Assembly: GCA_001604435.1 (NCBI GenBank)
Contig: LVBO01000418.1
Location: 1 to 6,196, forward strand
Length of the DNA stretch: 6,196 nt
Source of the DNA: Synergistales bacterium Syner_01
GTDB lineage: Bacteria; Synergistota; Synergistia; Synergistales; Aminobacteriaceae
Direction: 5' to 3'
The notes under the pieces were generated by a model. The model was not told the DNA's origin. It searched no databases and was given only the letters and a program-made list of their open reading frames with translations. The position numbers were made by a program, and so were the translations under genes. Positions 1-5,703 of the stretch are shown here, in pieces. Every line of letters begins with the position of its first letter. Position 1 is the first letter of the stretch.

Positions 1-1
1 G

Positions 2-202
2 ATCACCGACGCGGGAGTGGATCTCATCGCCCGCGAGGGGTATGATGCGGTGTACGGGGCGCGGCCGCTGAAGCGGTTCATGGTGCGCCGGATAGAAACG
101 CCTATCGCCCGGATGATCATCTCCGGAGAAGCCGCCGAGGGTTCGCGGATCGTCGTGGACGAACGCGACGGAGCGCTTTCGCTCTCAACCGCCGGTTTAT
201 AA
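2..202 (+). CDS. clpB: ClpB disaggregase, C-terminal end (partial)
   Basis: This is the last 66 codons of a AAA+ chaperone that enters from the left edge; its start lies outside the window. The reading frame opens with ITDAGVDLIAREGYD and continues into YGARPLKR. This is the hallmark of the small C-terminal subdomain of the second AAA+ module in ClpB, where the GAR arginine acts as the sensor-2 residue at the ATP site. It then runs through IETPIARMIISGE to a TAA stop, matching the normal end of the family. ClpB is a cytoplasmic hexamer that works with DnaK/DnaJ/GrpE to pull proteins out of aggregates. ClpC or ClpA ends look similar, but the short tail and the YGARPLKR wording favour ClpB. No convincing terminator follows, so the next two genes may be read through from this one. 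Confidence 0.85.
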   Translation: MTDAGVDLIAREGYDAVYGARPLKRFMVRRIETPIARMIISGEAAEGSRIVVDERDGALSLSTAGL

Positions 203-264
203 AGCGCCCGCAGGATGCCGATACATAAGCAGCTTTTTTAAAGCACTGAAAGGGGGGGATGCCG

Positions 265-597
265 ATGAAAATCAATTCCGTTGGTACGACGCGGCCTCTT
301 CCCCCTCTTCCCGCCGAGGACATTGTCGAAGAAAAGGTCGAAGACCAAAAGGAAGAGGGGCTGAAGAAGGTCGAGAAGGCGAAGCGCGCAGTCGAGGCGG
401 AGCGCCTTGAGATCATGGACAGGCATCACGAAACGGTAAAAAAATCCGCGGAGACGTACGACAAGATCGTGAAAAAACGGTTGATGGAGAAAGAGATCGA
501 GGAGCGTCGCCTGCAGCAAAAAGAGTTTCTGGCCGAACGGAACGAGGAGGCCGAGCGGCGGCGCGACGAGATGCAAAAAGCCGCGGAAAAAGACTGA
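265..597 (+). CDS. small charged coiled-coil protein, unknown function
   Basis: I do not recognise a family. The product is about 110 residues. It has a short proline-rich N-terminus (TTRPLPPLPAED), then an almost unbroken run of Glu, Lys and Arg with spaced Leu, Ile, Val and Ala from about residue 22 to the end. This is typical of one long alpha-helical coiled coil. There is no signal peptide, membrane segment or cysteine, so it is probably a cytoplasmic structural or scaffolding protein. Two ATGs are possible. The one at 259 abuts the G-run of the ribosome site (AAAGGGGGGG, 249-258), while the one at 265 has better spacing and gives MKINSVG, so I chose 265. It lies about 60 bp after clpB and 15 bp before the hydrolase gene, which suggests co-transcription. 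The regular charge pattern and good ribosome sites on both sides support a real gene. Confidence 0.7.
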   Translation: MKINSVGTTRPLPPLPAEDIVEEKVEDQKEEGLKKVEKAKRAVEAERLEIMDRHHETVKKSAETYDKIVKKRLMEKEIEERRLQQKEFLAERNEEAERRRDEMQKAAEKD

Positions 598-612
598 ATC
601 GGAGGGGTATTG

Positions 613-1527
613 GTGAAAAAACGTCTTCCCGAAGCGCTGCGAGTGGCTTCGGTTGTTTTTCTCGTGTTGTTGTTTTTGCTGTTTGCAGGGCAGTCTTTGT
701 TTGCTGCGTCCGTCGAAGAGAACGGGACGTACGCCGATTTCGACGGACTCAGGGTAAATTATGTGGATGAAGGACCCCGGGAGCGCCCCGCGCTCGTCTT
801 CATTCACGGCTGGTCGTGCGACGTCTCCTTCTGGCGCTTTCAGACCGAGGTGCTGCGCGAAAAATTTCGCGTGATCGCGATCGACCTGCCGGGATTCGGG
901 CTGAGCGACAAGCCCGCCGACAGGGCCTACACGCTCGACCTCTTCGCAGGCGCGGCCCGGGCGGTCGTCGAAGCTGCCGGAGTTGAGAATCCCGTCCTGA
1001 TAGGGCACAGCATGGGGTACCCGGTGACGACGAAGTACCTCGCGCTCTATCCGGGGGAGGTCCGCGCGATCGTCAACGCGGACGGCGCGTACTTCCGGTC
1101 TCCGTCGAACCCGCGGACGATCGAGGAGCTGAAGGAGATGAACGCGTTTCTGGAGGGGCTGCTCGGCTCAGAGCGCCCGCAGTTCATCGGCTTCTTCATC
1201 GAATCCACCTTCTACGGCAGAACTCCGCAGCCGCTGCGGGCCGAGATAATGGAGAAGATGGCGTCCGCGGACGAACACGCGGCGAACAGCTCGATGAAAG
1301 AGTTCATCGTGCCGGAGAACTGGGAGGAGCGCGTCTATGGCGTTCCCGCCCTGGCTGTCTACTCCGCGCACGAATACGTCCCGCCCGATCACGAGGCGTA
1401 CCTGCGGACGGTCTTTCCGAATCTGACCTACGAAGAGTGGCCGGATACGGGCCACTTCCTGATGATGGAGGCCCCTGAGCGCTTCAACGCCGCGCTGGTG
1501 AAGTTCATGGAGGGACTGCCTAAGTAG
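613..1527 (+). CDS. exported alpha/beta-hydrolase fold protein
   Basis: A 304-residue serine hydrolase with an export signal. The N-terminus has a basic stretch (KKR), then a hydrophobic core around residues 11-30 ending LFAAS, consistent with a signal peptide cut or an N-terminal anchor. The fold signatures come in order: the oxyanion-hole FIHGW (64-67), the DLPGFGLSDKP strand-turn (91-101), the nucleophile elbow GHSMG with Ser133, and the catalytic histidine in DTGHF (His281). A cap region lies between about 155 and 240. The acid of the triad is not in the usual GxxD setting after strand 7 (AVYSAHEY); Glu254 or Asp259 could serve. The substrate cannot be named; an ester or amide in the cell envelope is plausible. 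The GTG at 613 sits 7 nt after GGAGG (601-605), a better fit than the TTG at 610. The gene ends just before a strong terminator. Confidence 0.85.
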   Translation: MKKRLPEALRVASVVFLVLLFLLFAGQSLFAASVEENGTYADFDGLRVNYVDEGPRERPALVFIHGWSCDVSFWRFQTEVLREKFRVIAIDLPGFGLSDKPADRAYTLDLFAGAARAVVEAAGVENPVLIGHSMGYPVTTKYLALYPGEVRAIVNADGAYFRSPSNPRTIEELKEMNAFLEGLLGSERPQFIGFFIESTFYGRTPQPLRAEIMEKMASADEHAANSSMKEFIVPENWEERVYGVPALAVYSAHEYVPPDHEAYLRTVFPNLTYEEWPDTGHFLMMEAPERFNAALVKFMEGLPK

Positions 1528-1530
1528 AGC

Positions 1531-1561
1531 AAAGGAGGAGGGGATTCCCCTCCTCCTTTTT
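1531..1561 (+). terminator. rho-independent terminator after the hydrolase gene
   Basis: A perfect 13-bp stem pairs 1531-1543 (AAAGGAGGAGGGG) with 1547-1559 around the loop ATT. The descending arm runs into a T-run (1557-1561). It begins 3 bases after the hydrolase stop codon and probably ends the clpB, coiled-coil and hydrolase transcript. Confidence 0.92.
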
Positions 1562-1573
1562 AAGAAGTGCGGC

Positions 1574-1594
1574 GTGAGAGGCACTAGCTCTCAC
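1574..1594. repeat. 7-bp inverted repeat at the edge of the gene remnant
   Basis: GTGAGAG (1574-1580) and CTCTCAC (1588-1594) form a perfect 7-bp stem with a 7-base loop. No T-run follows, so it does not look like a terminator. It lies immediately 5' of the point where the TIGR02452-like homology begins and may mark a deletion junction, or may be incidental. Confidence 0.4.
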
Positions 1595-1597
1595 TGA

Positions 1598-1738
1598 ACC
1601 GCCAAGGACTTCCGTGAAGCGTTGGAGACCGAGTTCGCCGGAGCATTCTCGCGGATCGTCTTCGCCATCGCCGACTGGTCTTCGGAAAGGCGCTTTCTCG
1701 GTCCCTTCCGGGATGTCTTCGTTGCGGAGAATGGCTGA
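1598..1738 (+). pseudogene. C-terminal remnant resembling TIGR02452 (microbial PARG-like) family
   Basis: Read in frame from 1598, this stretch gives 46 codons starting TAKDFREALETEFAG and continuing SRIVFAIADWSSE and RFLGPFRDVF to a TGA at 1736. That pattern (helix FREALE.EFAG.F, strand VVFAI.D.S, then FLGPFR.VF) is what I know from the end of TIGR02452/DUF2263 proteins, poly(ADP-ribose) glycohydrolase-like macrodomain enzymes. The N-terminal and catalytic parts are absent: an in-frame TGA lies directly upstream (1595-1597), then a hairpin and the hydrolase terminator. There is no start codon or ribosome site for it. I infer a gene lost by deletion, with only its tail left in front of the cupin gene. 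The family call rests on remembered motifs, not on an alignment, and the function is certainly gone. Confidence 0.55.
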
Positions 1739-1753
1739 TAGAAGGAGGAAAAA

Positions 1754-2083
1754 ATGAAACTCCCAAAAGGCAACCTTGCTGGGCTTCCGTCGAATCAGCC
1801 GGACGAGGAGATCTTCGAAGAGCTTCTTCGCACATCGTCTTTCCGCATGGAACGGATTGTCTCCATCGGGCAGGCGTCCCCGCCGGGCTTTTGGTACGAC
1901 CAGGAGGAGGACGAGTGGGTGGCGCTGCTCCAGGGCGAGGCCGCGCTGGAGTTCGAGGACGGTTCCGCCGAGACGCTCAGGAGCGGCGACTGGGTCTTTC
2001 TCCCGGCGCACATGCGTCATCGAGTAGCGTCGACGAGCAAAGAACCGCCCTGCATCTGGCTGGCGGTATTCGGCTCCCCTTGA
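1754..2083 (+). CDS. small single-domain cupin protein
   Basis: A 109-residue protein with one cupin barrel. The first cupin region is FWYDQEEDEWVALLQGEAALEFEDG (about 48-72, shown only as landmarks) and the second is SGDWVFLPAHMRHRV (about 78-92). Glu/Asp in the first motif and the histidines of PAHMRHRV are the likely metal ligands. The usual first-motif HxH histidines are replaced by acidic and tryptophan residues (EDEWV), as is common in this short phosphomannose-isomerase-type cupin group. Proteins of this type occur widely in bacteria and archaea, but their substrate is generally unknown. It starts at an ATG 5 nt after a textbook AAGGAGG (1742-1748). It has a terminator of its own and follows the upstream terminator, so it is probably a single-gene unit, although I see no clear promoter in the decayed sequence before it. 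Confidence 0.85.
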   Translation: MKLPKGNLAGLPSNQPDEEIFEELLRTSSFRMERIVSIGQASPPGFWYDQEEDEWVALLQGEAALEFEDGSAETLRSGDWVFLPAHMRHRVASTSKEPPCIWLAVFGSP

Positions 2084-2103
2084 ATCTCTTCGGAGCGTGA
2101 CTG

Positions 2104-2130
2104 AAACGGCCTCTTTCAGGGGCCGTTTTT
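2104..2130 (+). terminator. rho-independent terminator after the cupin gene
   Basis: AAACGGCC and its complement GGCCGTTT form the core of an 11-bp stem (2104-2114 with 2118-2128, one G-U pair) around a TTC loop. Five T residues close it (2126-2130). It starts 20 bases after the cupin stop codon. Confidence 0.88.
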
Positions 2131-2159
2131 GCATTATGTATTTTCATCTTCCTCCCCCT

Positions 2160-2205
2160 ATTACATTCTGCATGGTGTATGATAGTATTTAGCTTCAAGT
2201 ATAAT
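2160..2205 (+). promoter_or_regulatory. AT-rich promoter region for the MFS gene
   Basis: The gap before the transporter is clearly richer in A and T than its surroundings and holds several -10-like hexamers: TATGAT (2178-2183), TAGTAT (2183-2188) and a perfect TATAAT (2200-2205). The best spaced pair is ATTACA (2160-2165) with TAGTAT, 17 bp apart. Use of TATAAT would start the RNA at about the ribosome site (AAGGAG, 2209-2214), which argues for one of the upstream hexamers. No operator is evident. Confidence 0.35.
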
Positions 2206-2226
2206 CTCAAGGAGTGAGTTTATTTT

Positions 2227-3417
2227 ATGGCGTCAAAAACATTCAGTCTGCTGCGCCCCGAGAGTTCGGGTTTCAAGCTCTCTTTGCTCTCGACGGGGCA
2301 TTTTTTCAATGACCTGTACGCGTCCTTCCTGCCGACGTTCATTCCGACGATCATCTCCAGACTGGGGATTACGATGGCGCAGGCGGGTTTTTTCAGCACC
2401 TTCCTCGGCATCATCCATATCATCTTCCAGCCGATCATAGGGTACCTCTCCGATCGCTCGGCGAATCCCTGGCTCGTTATCTGGGGGCCGATCATGACGT
2501 GCCTCGGGGCGACGATGATCCCGCTTTCTCCGTCCTACGGGGCGGCGCTCTTTTTCGTGGGAGTCTGGGCGCTCGGGAGCGCGATGTTCCATCCTCAGGG
2601 ACACGGCGGAGTAGGGCACGTCGTTCCACGGGACAAGCTCACCGTCTCTCTCGCGTTCTTCGCGGTCGCGGGAACGGCTGGAGTGACGGTCAGCCCGCTC
2701 TTCGCGGTGGCTTTGGTGAACACGGTGGGCTTTCGCCTGATGCCCGTGGTGGCGATGATTCCCGTCCTTCTCCTCGGCTGGTTCACATGGAGGACCATGC
2801 CCTCGATTTCTCACGAGAGCGGAGATGCCATGACGCCGCAAAAGGGATTGCTGGCGACGCTGAAGTCCGTTTTCGTCGTCATCTACCCTGTATGGGGCAT
2901 CTCCACTGTCCGCGACGCGGCGAGCCAGGGCGTTCGCATGTTTCTGCCCATCCGCATCGCCTCCGAGGGAGGGGAGATCGGAATGGTGGGAACCGTTCTC
3001 TTCCTTATCATGCTCTCCAGTACGATCAGTATGGTCGTCATCGGCAAGATCGCCGATAAGTGGGGGAAGAAAAGGGTACTGCTGAGCGTGGTGGTCCTCT
3101 CTCCTCTTTTCCTCCTTGCGGGAAGATACAGCGGAGGGTGGGCGAGCATCCTTTTCTTCCTGATCGGCACTGCTGCAATAAACGCGACGATGCCGATAAC
3201 GGCCGCGATAGCGCAGGAGATGGCGCCCAACTCCCGCGGAATGGCAAGCTCGATTGTCATGGGGCTCTCCTGGGGATTCGGAAATATGCTGATGGCGCCG
3301 CTGGGGAAGATCGGCGATCTCTTCGGTGTGCAGACAACGCTTCTCGTGGTTGCGTTTCTTCCGCTCATAGCGCTGCCGCTGCTTTATACGAAACCGTTCC
3401 GGGAGACGACGGAATAG
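2227..3417 (+). CDS. MFS transporter, fosmidomycin-resistance (Fsr) type
   Basis: A 396-residue integral membrane protein with about 12 predicted helices, the standard size for the major facilitator superfamily. Family landmarks are the start of the first helix (STGHFFNDLYASFLPTFIP, 22-40), the MFS motif A in loop 2-3 (GYLSDR, 72-77), the helix-4 signature GSAMFHPQGHGG (117-128), and the second-half motif A copy GKIADKWGKKR (273-283). GHFxNDxY plus FHPxG is characteristic of the Fsr/fosmidomycin-resistance subfamily of proton-driven drug and metabolite exporters. The true substrate cannot be told from sequence, and drug resistance should not be assumed. The ATG at 2227 lies 12 nt after AAGGAG, a slightly long spacing, but no better start exists. 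The gene stands alone, with a terminator upstream and a non-coding gap downstream. Confidence 0.88.
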   Translation: MASKTFSLLRPESSGFKLSLLSTGHFFNDLYASFLPTFIPTIISRLGITMAQAGFFSTFLGIIHIIFQPIIGYLSDRSANPWLVIWGPIMTCLGATMIPLSPSYGAALFFVGVWALGSAMFHPQGHGGVGHVVPRDKLTVSLAFFAVAGTAGVTVSPLFAVALVNTVGFRLMPVVAMIPVLLLGWFTWRTMPSISHESGDAMTPQKGLLATLKSVFVVIYPVWGISTVRDAASQGVRMFLPIRIASEGGEIGMVGTVLFLIMLSSTISMVVIGKIADKWGKKRVLLSVVVLSPLFLLAGRYSGGWASILFFLIGTAAINATMPITAAIAQEMAPNSRGMASSIVMGLSWGFGNMLMAPLGKIGDLFGVQTTLLVVAFLPLIALPLLYTKPFRETTE

Positions 3418-3544
3418 CTCTCTCCGTTGCGGAGGATTGAGGAGAATCGCTTTCATCCGGAATTTTTTCGTTGTCCGTTTCGTTTTTTGGGCACTTTCGT
3501 CGCTTTCTTCTTCCATGGAATGCCAAGGTGGTGTAAAATGTTTT
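3418..3544 (+). other. non-coding, T-rich stretch after the MFS gene
   Basis: No credible gene is visible. A 76-codon open frame starting at 3427 has a random-looking composition and runs through the downstream terminator. CTCCG-TTG-CGGAG (3422-3434) makes a short hairpin without a T-run. The rest is pyrimidine-rich, with TTTCGT three times (3466, 3478, 3495). It is probably the 3' untranslated part of the transporter message, reaching to the terminator at 3545. Confidence 0.45.
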
Positions 3545-3581
3545 CGACGCGTCGTTCTCCCGGCGCGTCGGGATTTTTTTT
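3545..3581 (+). terminator. probable terminator with eight-T tail
   Basis: CGACGCG (3545-3551) pairs with CGCGTCG (3564-3570) across a 12-base loop, followed by GGA and eight T residues (3574-3581). The stem is 7 perfect GC-rich base pairs. It lies about 130 bases beyond the transporter stop and is the best candidate end for that message, unless it ends an unseen short RNA. Confidence 0.7.
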
Positions 3582-3595
3582 GTCGAGGTGCAGAG

Positions 3596-3647
3596 TCGTT
3601 TTGAGAAAACGAGCCATCAAGTATGTCGGTGCGACCCTCTATGGCTC
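3596..3647 (+). other. tandem potential RNA hairpins upstream of the PH-domain gene
   Basis: Two stem-loops lie in series. TCGTTTT-GAG-AAAACGA (3596-3612) is a perfect 7-bp hairpin with a 3-base loop. GAGCCAT (3611-3617) pairs perfectly with ATGGCTC (3641-3647), enclosing the smaller GTCG-GTG-CGAC hairpin. The first and second stems share bases 3611-3612, so full forms of both would compete at their edges. Direct repeats of GCGACCC (3631, 3657) follow. This could be a 5' leader of the next gene or a small RNA. It matches no riboswitch class I recognise. Confidence 0.3.
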
Positions 3648-3728
3648 CGTATGGTAGCGACCCGTTGGTGCGTGTTTATCGGTTGATTTCGAAGAAGCTA
3701 TAAAAATTGTGACGGGAGGGGTTTTTTT

Positions 3729-4181
3729 ATGGAGCAGCAAGAGACGTTCGAGAAGAGAATGCGACCAGCATGGAGAAGTTTTTTAACGTGGTGGCTTTTG
3801 TGCGTTGCAGTGGCTGCGCTCGCTGTATTTCTCAGCGTGCGTTTTTCCGCCCCGTGGTGGGTAGTCGCGGTGGCGCTGATTCCCCTTGTTGTCATCCTGC
3901 TGAAGCGTTGTTCGACGGAGTTCATCGTCAAGCATGACGAGGTGACTCTGGAGAAGGGGCTCTTCGCGAAGAATTCCGTGGAAGTCGGTATGCCGCAGAT
4001 CCGCACCATTGAAGTCCGGCAGACTGTTTTTCAGAGAATGCTCGGCATAGGCGACATCATGATCGCCTCCTCTGGAACGGACGCGTATGAAATCATCGTC
4101 CCCGGCATCGAGGAGCCGAAAGAACTTCGCGATCTCATTCAGGGGTTCCAGAGGAAGACAGGAAACAACGGATCGATTTGA
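3729..4181 (+). CDS. membrane protein with bacterial PH domain (bPH2/DUF304 type)
   Basis: A 150-residue protein. After a short charged N-terminus it has two adjoining hydrophobic helices (about 17-38 and 41-58), then a soluble domain from about 62 to 140. The stretch TEFIVKHDEVTLEKGLFAK followed by VEVGMPQIRTIEVRQTVFQRMLGIGDIMIASSG (landmarks at about 63-115) is the signature of the bacterial PH-like domain of the YdbS/YdbT group: a strand set with L(E)KGLF, the I..(I/V)..RQT..QR..G.G.I turn, and the final strands and helix with IEEPKELRDLI. The family is membrane-associated, and its biochemical role is generally not established. The ATG at 3729 is 7 nt after GGGAGGGG (3714-3721), with an all-T spacer. 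The gene is monocistronic here and ends at the shared terminator. Confidence 0.85.
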   Translation: MEQQETFEKRMRPAWRSFLTWWLLCVAVAALAVFLSVRFSAPWWVVAVALIPLVVILLKRCSTEFIVKHDEVTLEKGLFAKNSVEVGMPQIRTIEVRQTVFQRMLGIGDIMIASSGTDAYEIIVPGIEEPKELRDLIQGFQRKTGNNGSI

Positions 4182-4212
4182 TTCGTGTCCCTCGGGATAA
4201 AAGAGTTTCAGC

Positions 4213-4246
4213 AAAAGAGGGGGCGTGCGACACGCCCCCTCTTTTT
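4213..4246. terminator. bidirectional terminator between convergent operons
   Basis: A perfect 15-bp stem pairs 4213-4227 (AAAAGAGGGGGCGTG) with 4231-4245 around a CGA loop. It gives five T residues on the plus strand (4242-4246) and four on the minus strand. It lies 31 bases after the PH-domain stop and 5 bases beyond the aminomutase stop on the other strand, so it serves both. Confidence 0.93.
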
Positions 4247-4251
4247 GCTGC

Positions 4252-5703
4252 TTATCGATGTTTCTGCGAATCTTCGCGCGCTTTCCGACGCTTCTCTCTG
4301 AGCAGCTCCTTCGGCTCGATCGAAACGGCGTTTCCTTCGAAAAGCGATTGCAATCCTCCTGGAAAGAGCGCTTTTGCGCGCTCGCACGTTTCGCGGCACT
4401 TTCCGAGGCACTTGCTCTGATTATCGTCCGGCTCCGTATATACGGTAATGACTCCCTCGTAATTACGAAGAATCGTCTTCCTGTCCGAACGGGAGATCAC
4501 ATAGTTCGGCATGACGGGGATTTTCCCGCCTCCTCCCGGCGCGTCCACGACGAACGTGGGGACGGCCAGCCCGGACGTATGGCCCCGCAGATACTCCATG
4601 ATCTCCAACCCCTTGCCGATGGAGGTTCTGAAGTGCTCGATCCCGCGCGACAAGTCGCACTGGTAGATGTAGTAGGGGCGCACCCGCATCTTCATCAGCT
4701 TCTGGTTGAGGTCGCGGAAGATGTACGGGCAGTCGTTCACTCCCTTCAGGAGCACCGACTGGTTGCCCAGGGGAATGCCGGCGTCGGCGAGAAGAGCGCA
4801 GGCGCGCGCAGCCTCGGGAGTGAGCTCTCTTGGATGGTTGAAATGAAGGTTGATCCAGAGAGGGTGGTGTTTTTTCAGCACTGCGCACAAGCTCTCCGTC
4901 ACCCGCATCGGGAGCACCGCAGGCGTTCGCGTTCCTATCCTGATGATCTCGACCGTCGGGATCGCGCGGATCTCGGAGAGGATGGAATCCAGCGCCTCGT
5001 CGGAGAGCGTAAGAGGGTCGCCGCCTGTGACGAGCACGTCGCGGATTTCCGGCGTACGCGCTATGTAGTCGATACACGCCCGTATCTGCTCGGAGGATCG
5101 GGCCGTGTCGGTCTGCCCCGCGAATCGCCGTCTGGTGCAGTGCCGGCAGTACATGCCGCACTGGTCCGTGACCAGCAGAATACACCTGTCGGGGTAGCGG
5201 TGCGTCAGCCCCGGTACCGGAGAATCCACATCCTCGTGCAGCGGGTCGAGCAAATCGGTCGGCGCGATGAGCGTCTCATTGAGCGTCGGCACGGCTTGTT
5301 TCCTGATGGGGCATTCCGGGTCGCCCGGATCGATAAGCGACGCATAGTACGGAGTGATCGCCATGCGGAGCGCGTTCAGACTCTTCCGCAGCGTTGCGGC
5401 CTCTCCCCGCGACAGCGTGAGAATTCGTCCCAGTTCGTCGGCGGTGGTGATTCGCGACTGCATCTGCCAGCGCCAGTCGTTCCATCGTTCTTCTCCGGCG
5501 GATTCCCTGAGGGCTTCGAGGAATTTTTTCCCGCCCGAAGTAAAAGGAACCAAGGGAGCGTTCGTTCCGGCGAGAAGCGGAAGCTGGGAAAAGACGTCCT
5601 TGACACGACGGCCTTTCGACGGAGGTTTTGTTTCCTCCGGCGAGGCATCCGGCGTGTTGACGATATTAACGCTTTTTCGAGAGTTTTTTGCAGTAGAGGA
5701 CAA
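4252..5703 (-). CDS. kamA: KamA-type radical SAM aminomutase, probably lysine 2,3-aminomutase
   Basis: A 483-residue enzyme that uses S-adenosylmethionine, a [4Fe-4S] cluster and PLP to move an alpha-amino group to the beta carbon (L-lysine to L-beta-lysine). Landmarks: WNDWRWQ (74-80), LRMAITPYYASLIDP, DPLHEDVDSPVPGLTHRYPDR, the radical SAM CGMYCRHC (Cys182, 186, 189), TGGDPL, FNHPREL, GNQSVLLKGVNDC and VVDAPGGGGKIPVMPNYV. Lys394 is the PLP lysine. Asp350 (YQCD) and Asp387 (VVDAP) match the two aspartates that hold the lysine side-chain amine in the Clostridium enzyme, so a glutamate mutase is unlikely. The zinc-type cysteines are Cys325 plus a CxxxCxxxC (432-440), spaced differently from CxCxxC. 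The first in-frame ATG lies beyond WNDWRW, so I chose TTG 5703 with GGAAGGTGA 5 nt upstream; GTG 5712 is an alternative. The start overlaps the GNAT gene by about 38 bp. There is an extra N-terminal segment of about 70 residues. Confidence 0.9.
   Translation of the reverse strand: MSSTAKNSRKSVNIVNTPDASPEETKPPSKGRRVKDVFSQLPLLAGTNAPLVPFTSGGKKFLEALRESAGEERWNDWRWQMQSRITTADELGRILTLSRGEAATLRKSLNALRMAITPYYASLIDPGDPECPIRKQAVPTLNETLIAPTDLLDPLHEDVDSPVPGLTHRYPDRCILLVTDQCGMYCRHCTRRRFAGQTDTARSSEQIRACIDYIARTPEIRDVLVTGGDPLTLSDEALDSILSEIRAIPTVEIIRIGTRTPAVLPMRVTESLCAVLKKHHPLWINLHFNHPRELTPEAARACALLADAGIPLGNQSVLLKGVNDCPYIFRDLNQKLMKMRVRPYYIYQCDLSRGIEHFRTSIGKGLEIMEYLRGHTSGLAVPTFVVDAPGGGGKIPVMPNYVISRSDRKTILRNYEGVITVYTEPDDNQSKCLGKCRETCERAKALFPGGLQSLFEGNAVSIEPKELLREKRRKAREDSQKHR

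Noticed and set aside
232..244. Terminator after clpB (GCTTTTTTAAAGC)
   Set aside because: The stem is about five weak base pairs with no T-run after it, which is too little for a terminator.
1584..2134. Several minus-strand frames over the remnant and cupin
   Set aside because: They are antisense to the cupin gene or remnant, lack family features and ribosome sites, and run through two terminators.
2233..3516. Long minus-strand open frame of 427 codons
   Set aside because: It is antisense to the MFS gene, has extreme Arg/Glu/His content with no hydrophobic core, and has no ribosome site; it is a shadow of the GC-rich codons.
3427..3657. 76-codon plus-strand frame after the MFS gene
   Set aside because: It runs through the eight-T terminator hairpin, has a random composition and has no good ribosome site.
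3590..3700. Possible tRNA or known riboswitch
   Set aside because: No cloverleaf, no GTTCGA-type T-loop and no CCA-compatible acceptor stem can be drawn, and no known aptamer core is recognised.
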